DNA of 64,000 nt from Bradyrhizobium sp. in8p8 (lineage in GTDB: Bacteria; Pseudomonadota; Alphaproteobacteria; Rhizobiales; Xanthobacteraceae): assembly GCF_000426845.1 (NCBI RefSeq), contig NZ_AUGD01000006.1, positions 124,001 to 188,000 on the forward strand, written 5' to 3'. The notes beneath the pieces are model-generated. The model searched no databases. It was not told the DNA's origin and saw only the letters and a list, made by a program, of their open reading frames with translations. Of this stretch, positions 34,927 to 47,214 are shown piece by piece (position 1 is the stretch's first letter; each line of letters starts with the position of its first letter). Made by a program: the position numbers and the translations under genes.

Positions 34927-36300
34927 ATGACCTCCCAGCACAGCAAAACCTCGGTCGCGGCGATTTCGATCTTCGCCAGCGGCGGCATGGCGGCGGCGAA
35001 GTTCGCGGTCGGGATCGCAATCGGCTCGCTGGCGCTGATCTCCGAAGCCCTGCATTCCTCGATCGACCTGGTCGCCACCATCATCACCTGGGCGGTGGTG
35101 CGGGTGTCCGACAAGCCGGCGGACGAGGAGCATCATTACGGCCACGGCAAGCTGGAGAGCATCTCTGCCCTTGGCGTCACCGCCCTGCTCTACGTGCTTG
35201 CCGGCGGCATTCTGGTCGAGGCCTATAGCCGGCTGAGCGAGGGAACCCCGCCGCCGACCATCTCGGCCGTGCCCTTCGTCGTGCTGGTGATCGACATCGT
35301 CGTCAATCTCTGGCGCGCCCGCGCCCTGCAGCGCGCCGCGCGAGAGACCAGGAGCCAGGCGCTGGCGGCGGATGCGCTGCATTTCGCCTCCGACGTCATG
35401 GGCTCATTCGCGGTAATCGCGGGCCTGATCCTCGCCGCGCTCGGCTTCTGGTGGGGCGACGCGGCGGCCGCGGCCGCGGTCGCGGTCATGATCGCAGCTC
35501 TCGGCCTGCGCCTGGCCGGCTCAACCGTGCAGACACTGGTCGACCGCGCGCCGGAAGGCGCGCAGGAGAAGGCCACCGCCGCGATCCGCGGCGTGCCGGG
35601 CGTGATCGACGTCGACCGGCTGCGCGTGCGCATGGTCGGAGCGACCACGTTCATCGACACCATCGCAAAGGTCCCGCGAACCTATCCGATCGACCGCGTC
35701 GAGGAGATCAAGCGCAACGCACAGGCCGCAGTGACCAAGGCATTCGGAGACGCCGACCTCACGTTCGCTGCGGTGCCTGTCGCTCGCGACAACGAGACCG
35801 TCCACGACCGCATCATGGTGATCGCGCATAATTCCGGCCTCGCGGTCCACCACGTCACCGTGCACGACCTCGGCGCCAAGCTGATCGTCAGCATCGATCT
35901 CGAGGTCGACGCCGCAATGCAGCTCGAGGCCGCCCACGACATCGCCAACACGCTGGAGCGCAAGATCAAGGAAGAGTTCGGCGAGGACGTCGAGGTCGAC
36001 GTCCACATCGAGCCCATGGAACCGGAACTGCCGTTCGGGGTCGATGCCGCACCTGACAGGGTGCAGACCATCGCGGCTGCTCTGACGGAATACGCCGCCG
36101 GCAGCGAGATCCACGACATCCATAACGTGCGGGTCCGCAACACGGACGCCGGCGAGATCGTCAACTTCCATTGCCGCGCAGCGCCGTCGATGAGCGTGAT
36201 CAAGGTGCACGAGCATGTCGACGCGATCGAGCGCGCGTTGCGGCGTGCATTCCCGAGCGTGAAGCGCGTCATCAGTCACGCGGAACCGCCGCGCGCGTGA
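34927..36300 (+). CDS. Cation diffusion facilitator (CDF) family transporter with extended C-terminus
   Basis: A 457-residue inner-membrane metal/proton antiporter. The metal-site motifs are HSSID in helix 2 (His43/Asp47) and HFASD in helix 5 (His152/Asp156), each with Ser/Ala in the middle. HHYGHGKLES in the cytosolic loop is the family signature. The C-terminal part, from about residue 210, is roughly twice the usual length and appears to contain two ferredoxin-like cytoplasmic domains (PGVIDVDRLRVR and IHDIHNVRVRNT). Export of Zn, Co, Mn or Fe(II) is likely; the H-D pair type does not settle the metal. Confidence 0.9.
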   Translation: MTSQHSKTSVAAISIFASGGMAAAKFAVGIAIGSLALISEALHSSIDLVATIITWAVVRVSDKPADEEHHYGHGKLESISALGVTALLYVLAGGILVEAYSRLSEGTPPPTISAVPFVVLVIDIVVNLWRARALQRAARETRSQALAADALHFASDVMGSFAVIAGLILAALGFWWGDAAAAAAVAVMIAALGLRLAGSTVQTLVDRAPEGAQEKATAAIRGVPGVIDVDRLRVRMVGATTFIDTIAKVPRTYPIDRVEEIKRNAQAAVTKAFGDADLTFAAVPVARDNETVHDRIMVIAHNSGLAVHHVTVHDLGAKLIVSIDLEVDAAMQLEAAHDIANTLERKIKEEFGEDVEVDVHIEPMEPELPFGVDAAPDRVQTIAAALTEYAAGSEIHDIHNVRVRNTDAGEIVNFHCRAAPSMSVIKVHEHVDAIERALRRAFPSVKRVISHAEPPRA

Positions 36301-36514
36301 TGAAGGACGCATGGTGAGACACACGTTCCCGTTTCGGACTCCTCGCGTCCGTGGGTTTGCGGACGCCCGATGCACAAACTGCGTGTTGGATAAGAATAAT
36401 TTCGCGTTAACGATTCGTTGACTCTCGACAGCCCGCGAAAACTGGATTCAAATCAGTGTGATTCGAAAGCGACGTGGGGCTGCTTTCGAAGCTCGTTTTC
36501 AGGGGGCCGAAGGC

Positions 36515-38845
<2,331 letters not shown>

Positions 38846-38872
38846 GGTGGCGCCAGTTACGTGCTTGCGCCA

Positions 38873-38988
38873 TCCTTCGAGACGCCCGCCTGCGGCGGGC
38901 CCTCAGGACGAGGATGAGTGCGCGGCAGCAGAGCGCGATGGGACGGAGCCTCATCCTGAGGAGCGCGCCCCTCGCGCGCCTCGAAGGA
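38873..38988. repeat. Composite extragenic inverted repeat
   Basis: TCCTTCGAG and a CCTCAGGA/GAGGATGAG block on the left are answered in inverted order by CTCATCCTGAGG and CTCGAAGGA on the right, with smaller GC hairpins inside. The same blocks occur near 19615-19651. It resembles a BIME-type pair between two convergent genes. Confidence 0.65.
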
Positions 38989-39006
38989 CGAGGCGCCTGC
39001 TCGAAT

Positions 39007-39900
39007 CTACAATTGCAGCGAAGGCGCGACCTCTCGCGCGACGTTGACCAGCGCCGCGATCAGCGGCGTCATCGGATCGCGTTGCGGGATCACCATGCCG
39101 ATACTGTAGTTGACGTCGGGTTCGACGATCGGGATTGAGCGTACCGTGTCGGACAGGCCGAGCGTCTCGGCGAGCTTGGCGGGCATCACGCTCGCCCAGC
39201 GTCCTGTCTTCACATGCGTGAACAGCACCAGCAGCGAGTTCGAGGTCAGCGTCGGGGTTGCCTCCGCGCCGACCGAGCGCAGCGCGCGGTCGATGATGCG
39301 GCGGTTCTGCATGTCGGGCGTCAGCAGGCAGAGCGGCACCTGCCCGACTTCCTTCCAGGTCACCGTCTCGCGATCACCGAACATCGCGTCCGGCGCGGTC
39401 AGCAGGCGGTAGCTCTCATTATAGAGCGGAATGGTGCGCACCTTGCCGATCGGCTCGTTCTCGATGTAGGTCAGCCCCGCATCGACCTCGAGGTTTTCGA
39501 GCAGCCCGAGCACCTCGGACGAGGTGGTGGACTGGATGCGGAACCGCACCTCGGGATGCCTGGCGCGGAACGGCGTCGTCAGCGCGGCGACCATGCCGAG
39601 CACGGTCGGGATCGCCGCGATGCGGATCTCGCCGGAGAGCTGATGCTTCAGACCGTTGATCTCGTCGCGCATCGCGCGGGCATCGCCCACGATGCGCCGC
39701 GCCCAGTCGAGCGCCCGCTCGCCTTCAGGGGTAAAGCCCTGAAACCGCGACCCGCGCTGGACCAGCATCACGCCGAGAATCTCCTCGAGCTGCTTGAGCC
39801 CCGTCGACATCGTCGGCTGCGTCACGCCGCAGGCCTCTGCAGCGCGTCCGAAATGCCGCTCCTTCGCCAGCGCCAGCAATAGTTCGAGCTTGTCGATCAA
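39007..39900 (-). CDS. LysR family transcriptional regulator
   Basis: A 297-residue LysR regulator. The helix-turn-helix is at residues 1-60, with RHFGRAAEACGVTQPTMSTG, followed by the linker helix and a periplasmic-binding-protein-like effector domain (GEIRIAAIPTVLGMVAAL onward). No operon or divergent partner is present: upstream lies glnE's end at a distance of about 150 bases, and downstream a composite repeat. The regulated genes are therefore unknown. Confidence 0.92.
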   Translation of the reverse strand: MIDKLELLLALAKERHFGRAAEACGVTQPTMSTGLKQLEEILGVMLVQRGSRFQGFTPEGERALDWARRIVGDARAMRDEINGLKHQLSGEIRIAAIPTVLGMVAALTTPFRARHPEVRFRIQSTTSSEVLGLLENLEVDAGLTYIENEPIGKVRTIPLYNESYRLLTAPDAMFGDRETVTWKEVGQVPLCLLTPDMQNRRIIDRALRSVGAEATPTLTSNSLLVLFTHVKTGRWASVMPAKLAETLGLSDTVRSIPIVEPDVNYSIGMVIPQRDPMTPLIAALVNVAREVAPSLQL

Positions 39901-40048
39901 CCGGTCGTCCCTCGGATCAATGCGGTGACGCGCAGGCTAGCACGCCTGCTCCCTTCCAACACGGAAAAACCAGCCGCCTGAGCGGTGGATGCAGGCGGCG
40001 CGGGCCTCGCACCTGAAGTCCGCGAGGCCATTCCATCGCTGAAGCAGA

Positions 40049-43018
40049 CTACGTCCCTTCCAGCAGCGCCCTGAACACGCGCCGCACTTCGCTCTGGGTT
40101 TCCTTCACGCGCGCCTCCAGCGACGAGAAATCCGGCGCATCGCCGGCGCGCGCCATCACGCGCTGGAGATCAGTGCCCGCCGTTTCCGGCTTGAACCGGT
40201 CGCTGACGCAGAGCCGCAGGATCTGCGTCAGGTCGTGATAGAGCCGGGCTGCTGCACGCAAGATCTCGGTCTCCGATTGCGGGAGCACGCCGATCCTGCA
40301 TGCGTTCTCCAGCACCTGCACGGTGCTGACATCGAGGATGTCCGGCTTGTCGTGAGCGTGCACGAGCTGGAGATATTGCGCGATGAAGTCGATGTCGACC
40401 ATGCCGCCGGCAGCATGCTTGAGATCCCAGCAATCGGCCTCGCCCTTTTCCTGGGCGATCGCGCGCCGCATGTCGGCGACGTCGTTGGCGGTGATGGCGG
40501 GATCGCGGCGGCGGGTCAGGACGTCCCGGATGACGCGCTCGATCCGCTCCCGGAAGGCGTCCGACGCCGACACCACGCGGGCGCGCGTCAACGCCATATG
40601 CTCCCAGGTCCAGGCCTCGTTGGCCTGGTAGTCCGCGAATGAAACGAGACTCGAGGCCACCGGGCCGGCGCGCCCCGACGGACGCAGCCGCATGTCGATC
40701 TCGTAGAGCACGCCGTAATTGGTGCGCGTCGTGAACGCGCTGATCAGGCGCTGCGTGAAGCGCGCGAAATAATGCGCGCCGTGCAGCGATTTGGGTCCGT
40801 CCGAGTCCGGATGCTCGCCGTCGAAATCGTACAACAGGATCAGGTCGAGATCGGACGAGGCCGTCATCTCGCGGCTGCCGAGCCGGCCCATCGCGATGAT
40901 CGCGGTCTCCTGCCCCTTGATGCGGCCGTGCTGGGCGGCGAAGCGATCGGCGACGAGGCCATGCACGGTGTGGACGATGCCTTCGGCGACGTCGGCAAAT
41001 GCCGTGCTGGCCTGTTGCGCAGAGACGGTGCCGGACAGGATGCGCGTGCCGATCAGGAACAGGCTCTCCTGCCCGAACAGGCGCAGCCGATCGAGGAACT
41101 CTTCGTATGAGCCGGCGTCCTGCACGGTCGCAGCCAACCGGCCCGACAATTCCTCCCGGTCGGGCATGGCGCCGAAGAAGCGCGGATCGATCAGACCGTC
41201 CATCAACTGCGGCTGCCGCGCCAGCATTTCGCCCAGCCGGGGCGCCGCGCCCAGCACCAGCGCCACCAGCGCGACGAGATCGCGGTTCTGGCCGAGCAAC
41301 GTGATCAGCCGGCCGCCGCGCTGGAGCGCCGCGAGGAAATCATCGAATGCCACGACCGCGCGGTCCGGTTCCTCGGCATGGGCAAGTCCGTCGATAAGAG
41401 CCGGCACGAACTCGACGAAAGCATTCCGGGTCGCCTCAACCCGGAACACCCGATAGTCGCCGGTGATCCAGTCGCGCACCGTCTGCGCGACGGCGGCCGG
41501 CTTCTTGAAGCCGAGCGTCGCCAGGTGCTGAAGCAGGCGCGGGTCCTCGGGGCCGGCACTATAGTCGAGCGCCGGCAGCTTGGCCGTCCCGGTCGGATCA
41601 TCGCCCTCGAACAGCTTTTCATAGTGCCCCTGCACGATCTGCAGCTGGTGCAAGAGGTCGCGCGCAAAGGCCTCGCGATCCGGATAGCCGAAGAACCACG
41701 CGAAGCGCTCGACTGCTTGCCTGTCCTCAGGCAACGTGTGGGTCTGCTCGTCAGCGATCATTTGGAGGCGATGCTCGACGCGGCGCAGGAACTCGTAGGC
41801 CGTGGTCAGCTCGTCGCGCGCCGCGTGGGTGATCCAGTTGCTGGAGGCGAGCACATCCAGCGCCTTCAGCGTCGGCCGCACCCGCAATTCCGGATGGCGG
41901 CCGCCCGCTATCAATTGCTGGGTCTGCGCAAAAAACTCGATCTCGCGGATGCCGCCGCGCCCGACCTTGACGTTGTGGCCTTCGACTGCGACCTCGCTCT
42001 GGCCGCGATAGGTCTGCATCTGCCGCTTCATGTCGTGCACGTCGGCGAGTGCGGCAAAGTCGAGATGCTTGCGCCAGACGAAGGGCGCGATCTCTGACAG
42101 AAGCGCCTCGCCCGCCCTGGCATCGCCGGCACAGGCACGCGCCTTGATCATGGCGGCGCGCTCCCAGGTGCGCCCCTCCCGCTCGTAATAGTTCAGCGCG
42201 GCGTCCCGCGAGATCGCCACCTGTGTCGAGGACGGATCGGGCCGAAGCCGCAGGTCGACGCGAAAGACGTAGCCGTCATAGGTGCGCTGCTGGAGGATGC
42301 GCGCCATCCCCTGGGTCACACGAACGAAGAACGGCTGCGGTTCGATATCGGGCGCGAGCGTGGTCGCCTCGGGGTCGAAGAACACGATGAGATCGATGTC
42401 GCTGGAATAGTTCAGCTCGCCCGCGCCCATCTTGCCCATCGCGAGCACGATCAGCCCGCAGCCCTCTTCGGGAGCCTCGGGATCGGACGGAGAGAGCTTG
42501 CCGCGTGCGGCTTCCTGCCGCAGCAGGTACCGAAGCGCCGCCTGCACCGAGAACACTGCAACGTCTGTCAGCGCCGCCGTCACCCGCATCACCGGCCAGA
42601 CGCCGCCGATGTCGCATAGCGCGATCAGCAGCGCTGCTTCCGCCTTCATGCGACGAAGCAGGCGCATTACCTCGGCTTCGTCGGGGGCTGCGAGCACGGC
42701 GTCCCTCGCCTCCGCCATCAGCCCCGCCAGATGCACATCCGGATCGCAGTCGAGCAGACGGATCAGGCGCAGGGGATCGGCCCGCACGAGATCGAACAGG
42801 TAGGGCGAGAATTCCGCGATGCCGGTCAAGATATCCCGCGCGAAAGGATGAGCCAGCAGGGATTCGAGACGAGCCGATTGAGCCGGCTCGAGTTCGGCCA
42901 GCCAATTCTCAAGGCGTCTTTCGTCGGTTGCGGAAGCGGCAATATGGGGAGCTTCCGCAAAGCGCGCGGCCAGTCTCTCACCATGCTTGTCCGCGTTTCC
43001 CGGCGCGGAGTGGTTCAT
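40049..43018 (-). CDS. glnE: Bifunctional glutamine synthetase adenylyltransferase/deadenylase
   Basis: A 989-residue enzyme that adds and removes AMP on glutamine synthetase in response to PII. Two nucleotidyltransferase domains are visible: the deadenylase copy with NYSSDIDLIVFFDPE near residue 205 and the adenylyltransferase copy with TASSDLDLILLYDFDGEHPD near residue 720, each with the paired aspartates. Between and after them are the GlnD-associated helical regions. The length is that of full GlnE. It overlaps the upstream histidine kinase gene by four bases, so it may be expressed from the two-component operon. Confidence 0.96.
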   Translation of the reverse strand: MNHSAPGNADKHGERLAARFAEAPHIAASATDERRLENWLAELEPAQSARLESLLAHPFARDILTGIAEFSPYLFDLVRADPLRLIRLLDCDPDVHLAGLMAEARDAVLAAPDEAEVMRLLRRMKAEAALLIALCDIGGVWPVMRVTAALTDVAVFSVQAALRYLLRQEAARGKLSPSDPEAPEEGCGLIVLAMGKMGAGELNYSSDIDLIVFFDPEATTLAPDIEPQPFFVRVTQGMARILQQRTYDGYVFRVDLRLRPDPSSTQVAISRDAALNYYEREGRTWERAAMIKARACAGDARAGEALLSEIAPFVWRKHLDFAALADVHDMKRQMQTYRGQSEVAVEGHNVKVGRGGIREIEFFAQTQQLIAGGRHPELRVRPTLKALDVLASSNWITHAARDELTTAYEFLRRVEHRLQMIADEQTHTLPEDRQAVERFAWFFGYPDREAFARDLLHQLQIVQGHYEKLFEGDDPTGTAKLPALDYSAGPEDPRLLQHLATLGFKKPAAVAQTVRDWITGDYRVFRVEATRNAFVEFVPALIDGLAHAEEPDRAVVAFDDFLAALQRGGRLITLLGQNRDLVALVALVLGAAPRLGEMLARQPQLMDGLIDPRFFGAMPDREELSGRLAATVQDAGSYEEFLDRLRLFGQESLFLIGTRILSGTVSAQQASTAFADVAEGIVHTVHGLVADRFAAQHGRIKGQETAIIAMGRLGSREMTASSDLDLILLYDFDGEHPDSDGPKSLHGAHYFARFTQRLISAFTTRTNYGVLYEIDMRLRPSGRAGPVASSLVSFADYQANEAWTWEHMALTRARVVSASDAFRERIERVIRDVLTRRRDPAITANDVADMRRAIAQEKGEADCWDLKHAAGGMVDIDFIAQYLQLVHAHDKPDILDVSTVQVLENACRIGVLPQSETEILRAAARLYHDLTQILRLCVSDRFKPETAGTDLQRVMARAGDAPDFSSLEARVKETQSEVRRVFRALLEGT

Positions 43019-44475
43019 GCCACCTTCTGTGGCACATCCTGCAGCGGCGGAGCAACCCTGTCGCCCGCGCCCGTACGCGCCGGCAGGACGAGCGTGGCGA
43101 CGAGACCAGGGTGGGCGGCGCCCAAGCGTAGTTCGCCACCGTGCAGGGTCGCAACCGCCGAGGCGAGGCTCAGGCCGAGGCCGGAGCCCGGCAGCGTGCG
43201 GCTGGCCTCCAGCCGAACGAATCGCTCGACGACGTGCTTGCGATCGGCTTCGGGAATCCCCGGGCCGCGGTCGGTGACGCTGAGCAGCACCTGCTCGCCT
43301 TCCCGCCTCGCCTCAATCGTGATCTGCCTGGCGTCCATGCTGACCACGGTTCCCGCTGCCTGTGCCGCCGGCTTGCCATATTTGATCGCGTTCTCGACGA
43401 GATTGGCGAGCGCCTGGCTGACCAGCTCGCGATTGGCGTGAACCGGCGTCGGCTCGGCTTTGACCTTCAGGGTCATGCCGTCCTCTTCGGCCAGCGGCTC
43501 GTAGAGCTCGTGGATGCCACCCGCGACTTCGGCAGCGTCGAAATCATCCATGTTGCCGCGCGCCTGGCCCGACTCGGCACGCGCGATCATCAGCAGCGCA
43601 TTGAAGGTGCGGATCAGCCCGTCGGATTCCTCGATGGTCCGCTCCAGCGCGGCGCGGTAGTCCGCCTCGCAGCCGGACTTGGCCAGAGCCTCCTCGGCAC
43701 GGTTGCGCAAGCGCGTCAGCGGCGTCTTGAGGTCGTGCGCGATGTTGTCGGAGACTTCCTTCAGCCCCGCCATCAGCGCTTCGATCCGCTCCAGCATGGC
43801 GTTGAGGTTCTCGGCGAGCCGATCGAGCTCGTCGCCGCTGCGCCCCACTGGCAAGCGCTCGCTGAGGTCGCCGCTCATGATCCGCTGCGTGGTGCCGGTC
43901 ATGGCGTCGATGCGGCGCAAGACACGCCGCGCCACGAAGATGCCGCCGCCGAGGCCGAGCACGACGACGATCAGGACCGACCATTGCGCTGCCTTGGCGA
44001 CGATGCCGAACAAACGACGCCGCTCGGCGAGGTCGCGGCCGATCAGAAGCCGGAAGCCGTTCTCGAGTTCGGTGACGCGCACCAGCGCACGATGATCGCG
44101 GTCATCGGCGTCCTCGAGCCGCCGGTAGGCGGTCTCGGACCAGCCGCGCGTCGCCATCACGCCGGGCGCGAGCGAACCGACATTGCCGGCGATCGCCTGC
44201 CCCGTCGGCGTCGTCACCAGATAGAGGTTGGCGCCCGGCCGCAGCGCCCGATACTCGATCGCGAGCACGAGTCCGCGCAAGCCGCGGCGACCGTAGATCT
44301 CGTTGATCTCCGAGGTCTCGGCGTTGACCGTCTGCGTGATCTCTTCGGTGATGAGCCGCCGCGTATTCCAGGCGAAATAGCCGAGCAGCGAAGCCGCGAA
44401 CATCGCGAACAGCAGCAGGTAGACCAGCGTCAGCCGGAACGCCGTGGTGCGGACGAGTTTACCGAATGCCGTCAC
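43015..44475 (-). CDS. HAMP-domain sensor histidine kinase
   Basis: A 486-residue membrane kinase. Helix 1 is about residues 13-32 (LTLVYLLLFAMFAASLLGYF) and helix 2 about 160-185, enclosing a periplasmic domain of about 130 residues. A HAMP linker follows (RIDAMTGTTQRIMSGDLSER), then the phosphoacceptor box IAHDLKTPLTRLRNRAEEAL, N-box NLVENAIKYGKP, and G-boxes SVTDRGPGIPEAD and GSGLGLSLASAVATLHGG. It overlaps its response regulator gene by 17 bases and glnE by four. The signal is unknown; proximity to degP suggests envelope stress. Confidence 0.92.
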   Translation of the reverse strand: MTAFGKLVRTTAFRLTLVYLLLFAMFAASLLGYFAWNTRRLITEEITQTVNAETSEINEIYGRRGLRGLVLAIEYRALRPGANLYLVTTPTGQAIAGNVGSLAPGVMATRGWSETAYRRLEDADDRDHRALVRVTELENGFRLLIGRDLAERRRLFGIVAKAAQWSVLIVVVLGLGGGIFVARRVLRRIDAMTGTTQRIMSGDLSERLPVGRSGDELDRLAENLNAMLERIEALMAGLKEVSDNIAHDLKTPLTRLRNRAEEALAKSGCEADYRAALERTIEESDGLIRTFNALLMIARAESGQARGNMDDFDAAEVAGGIHELYEPLAEEDGMTLKVKAEPTPVHANRELVSQALANLVENAIKYGKPAAQAAGTVVSMDARQITIEARREGEQVLLSVTDRGPGIPEADRKHVVERFVRLEASRTLPGSGLGLSLASAVATLHGGELRLGAAHPGLVATLVLPARTGAGDRVAPPLQDVPQKVA

Positions 44476-45139
44476 GGATCATGTATCCGGCGCCGCGGAT
44501 CGTGTGCAGCAGCGGTCGATCGAAGCCCTTGTCGATCTTGGAGCGCAGCCGCGAGATGTGCACGTCGATGACGTTCGTCTGCGGATCGAAATGATAGTCC
44601 CAGACGTTCTCGAGCAGCATGGTGCGCGTCACCACCTGGCCGGCGTGCTTCATCAGGTACTCGAGCAGGCGGAATTCACGAGGCTGAAGCGTCAGCTCGT
44701 CCTTGCCGCGGGCAACGCGATGTGACAGCCGATCGAGCTCGAGATCGCCGACACGATACAGCGTATCCTCGGCAGGACCGCCGCGGCGGCGGGAGAGCAC
44801 CTCGACCCGGGCGAGGAGCTCGGCGAACGAATAAGGCTTCGGCAGATAGTCGTCGCCGCCGGCACGCAGGCCCTTGATGCGGTCATCGACCTGCCCCAGT
44901 GCCGAGAGAATCAGCACCGGCGTCGTGTTGCCCTTGTCGCGCAGTGCGCCGATCAGCGACAGGCCGTCGCGCTTGGGCAGCATGCGGTCGACCACGAGCA
45001 CGTCGTAATCGCCGTTCTCGGCCATGGCGAGCCCTTCCTCGCCGTCGGCGGCGTGGTCGGCAATGTGTCCGACTTCGCGAAACGCCTTGGCGAGATAGTC
45101 GGCGGATTCGCGGTCGTCTTCGATGATGAGGAGGCGCAT
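44459..45139 (-). CDS. OmpR-family response regulator
   Basis: A 226-residue regulator with receiver residues Asp8, Asp9 and the phosphoacceptor Asp51 (VVDRMLPKRDG), the switch lysine in YLPKPYSFAEL, and a C-terminal winged helix ending GAGYMIRDGIR. The start is uncertain: ATG at 45139 gives the standard MRLLIIEDD beginning, whereas an upstream TTG adds ten residues. It is the first gene of the regulator-kinase-glnE unit. Confidence 0.9.
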   Translation of the reverse strand: MRLLIIEDDRESADYLAKAFREVGHIADHAADGEEGLAMAENGDYDVLVVDRMLPKRDGLSLIGALRDKGNTTPVLILSALGQVDDRIKGLRAGGDDYLPKPYSFAELLARVEVLSRRRGGPAEDTLYRVGDLELDRLSHRVARGKDELTLQPREFRLLEYLMKHAGQVVTRTMLLENVWDYHFDPQTNVIDVHISRLRSKIDKGFDRPLLHTIRGAGYMIRDGIR

Positions 45140-45229
45140 CGTGCGTTCGGCGGCGGTCAAGGAGGTCAACCTTCTCTAAACATGGCGCGGGCGGCAATCG
45201 CATGCAAGCCGAGCGAGAGACGCCGGCAT

Positions 45230-45272
45230 TGAGAAAAAGGCGGGCGGTGAAGCTGGGGGGACTTCACCGCCC
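45230..45272 (-). terminator. Terminator after degP (minus strand)
   Basis: An 11-base perfect stem (GGGCGGTGAAG with CTTCACCGCCC) around nine bases; on the minus strand it is followed by GCCTTTTTCTC. It separates degP from the response regulator gene. Confidence 0.8.
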
Positions 45273-45411
45273 TAGGCCTTCCGACGGAGGGGGGCGTATT
45301 CCACCGGAAGGTAGATAGGGGAAGCAAACGTTGCGCTGCTTCCCCGAAGGGCGCCGCGGCGGGGGCGACTGATGCCTGCGACACCCTTCATCTCGTGGCC
45401 TCCTGAAGCGC

Positions 45412-46995
45412 TCAGCCCTTGGCGAGGGGCACCGCGACGAAGCGCGACTGGCCGCCGCTCTTCACGCGCATCAGGACGCTGTTCTTGTTCTCGGTCCGCG
45501 CCGTGCTGATGGCCTCGCGGACTTCACTGGCCGTGCTCACGCTCTTGCCGCCGACTTCGAGAATCACGTCGCCTTCCTTGAAGCCGCGTTCAGCCGCGGC
45601 ACTCTTCGGGTCGACTTCGGTGACCACGACGCCTTCCTTGCCGGCGCCGGCCACGGAATTGGCGGGCGCAACCGTCATGCCCAGCTTGGGCACGTCGGTG
45701 CCGCGGCTGGCACCCTTGCCGCTATCCTTGTCGGTGTCGGCCTTGGCCTCGACCGTATTCGGCAACTGGCCGAGGGTGAGGTTCACGACCTTGTCCTGGC
45801 CCTTGTGCAGCACGTTGAGCTTCACGGTCGCACCGGGCGCCATGCCGCCGATGGTGCGGGCAAGCTCGCGGGCATCCTTGACGGGTTCGCCGTTGACGGA
45901 GGTGATCACGTCACCGGATTCGATGCCGGCCTTCGCTGCCGGACCGTTGGCCTGCGGCTCCGCCACCAGAGCGCCCTCGGCCTTCTTCATGCCGAGGCTG
46001 TCAGCGATGTCCGACGTCACAGGCTGAATCTGCACGCCGATCCAGCCGCGGCTGACCGAACCCTTGTCCTTCAGTTGCGCGACCACGCTCTTCACGGTGT
46101 TGGCCGGGATCGAGAACGCGATGCCGACACTGCCGCCCGAGGGCGAGTAGATCGCCGTGTTGACGCCCATCACCTCGCCGTTGGTGTCGAAGGCCGGACC
46201 GCCGGAATTGCCCTTGTTCACGGGCGCGTCGATCTGGATGAAGTCGTCGTACGGACCGTTGCCGATATCGCGGCCGCTGGCCGAAACGATACCCGCGGTC
46301 ACGGTGCCGCCGAGGCCGAAGGGATTGCCGACCGCAAGGACCCAGTCGCCGATCCGCGGCTTGCCGTCGGCGAGCTTGGCAAACGGGAAGTTCGAGCCGC
46401 CCTCGACCTTGATCAGGGCGAGGTCGGTGCGCTGGTCGGTGCCGATCACCTTGGCGGTATAGGTCTTGCCGTCATCGGTGGTGATCTCGACCTTGTCGGC
46501 ACCGTCGACCACGTGGTTGTTGGTCACGGCATAGCCGTCAGCCGAGATGAAGAAGCCGGAGCCCTGGCCCTGCACGACGCGGCCCCGACCGCCCCTCATG
46601 CCCGGTCCCGGGAAGCCATCCGGTCCGCCGAAGCGGCGGAAGAAGCGCTCCATCGGCGAGCCCGGCTGGAACGGCGAGGATGAATCGTCGCCGTCATCAT
46701 TGCTCGCGGTCTTCTCCTTCATGTTGACCTTCACCGAGATCACCGACGGCTTCACGCGCTCGACGATATCGGCGAAGCCGATCGGGCGTTCGACCTTGCG
46801 AACCTCGTTGTTGACCTGCGCATGCGCCGGACTGGAGAACAGGTCGGCCGGTGACGTCGACGGACTGAAGCCATAGACGGCCGCGCCGAGCCCCGCGACG
46901 ACCGAAGCCATCAGCGCGAGCCTGCGCGCGGAGAACACCGACCGGCGCGGCTGCCGGTACGACGGAAGGTTCGAGAGGTCGATACGGTCGGTCAT
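45412..46995 (-). CDS. degP: Do-like periplasmic serine protease (DegP/HtrA)
   Basis: A 527-residue envelope protease and chaperone. An N-terminal hydrophobic segment (about residues 25-45) acts as signal or anchor. The catalytic triad is His161 (VTNNHVVDGAD), Asp191 (DQRTDLALIKV) and Ser264 (KGNSGGPAFDTNG). Two PDZ domains follow, with GWIGVQIQPVTSDIADSLG and LGMTVAPANS. A glycine-rich stretch at about residues 110-130 (GPGMRGGRGRVVQGQG) leads into the protease core. The ATG at 46995 has GGAGA upstream. It lies just before a two-component system and carries its own terminator. Confidence 0.94.
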   Translation of the reverse strand: MTDRIDLSNLPSYRQPRRSVFSARRLALMASVVAGLGAAVYGFSPSTSPADLFSSPAHAQVNNEVRKVERPIGFADIVERVKPSVISVKVNMKEKTASNDDGDDSSSPFQPGSPMERFFRRFGGPDGFPGPGMRGGRGRVVQGQGSGFFISADGYAVTNNHVVDGADKVEITTDDGKTYTAKVIGTDQRTDLALIKVEGGSNFPFAKLADGKPRIGDWVLAVGNPFGLGGTVTAGIVSASGRDIGNGPYDDFIQIDAPVNKGNSGGPAFDTNGEVMGVNTAIYSPSGGSVGIAFSIPANTVKSVVAQLKDKGSVSRGWIGVQIQPVTSDIADSLGMKKAEGALVAEPQANGPAAKAGIESGDVITSVNGEPVKDARELARTIGGMAPGATVKLNVLHKGQDKVVNLTLGQLPNTVEAKADTDKDSGKGASRGTDVPKLGMTVAPANSVAGAGKEGVVVTEVDPKSAAAERGFKEGDVILEVGGKSVSTASEVREAISTARTENKNSVLMRVKSGGQSRFVAVPLAKG

Positions 46996-47214
46996 GCAGA
47001 AATCTCCAGGCCTTGAATTCCTTTTGGTGCCGGATGCCAGCACCTTGCGGACCTGAAGATGGGGACTCCCGCCTTACCGCGCGCTGGCGGCGGGGTTAAA
47101 CTTTCGTAATGAAGGGCCGCGCGGATGCGGCGGTTTATCGCAGACCGAAAGTTCCGATATTACAGGAACTTACGCGAGCTTCCGCCGAGCGGGGAAAATC
47201 GAGATATTGAGCTC

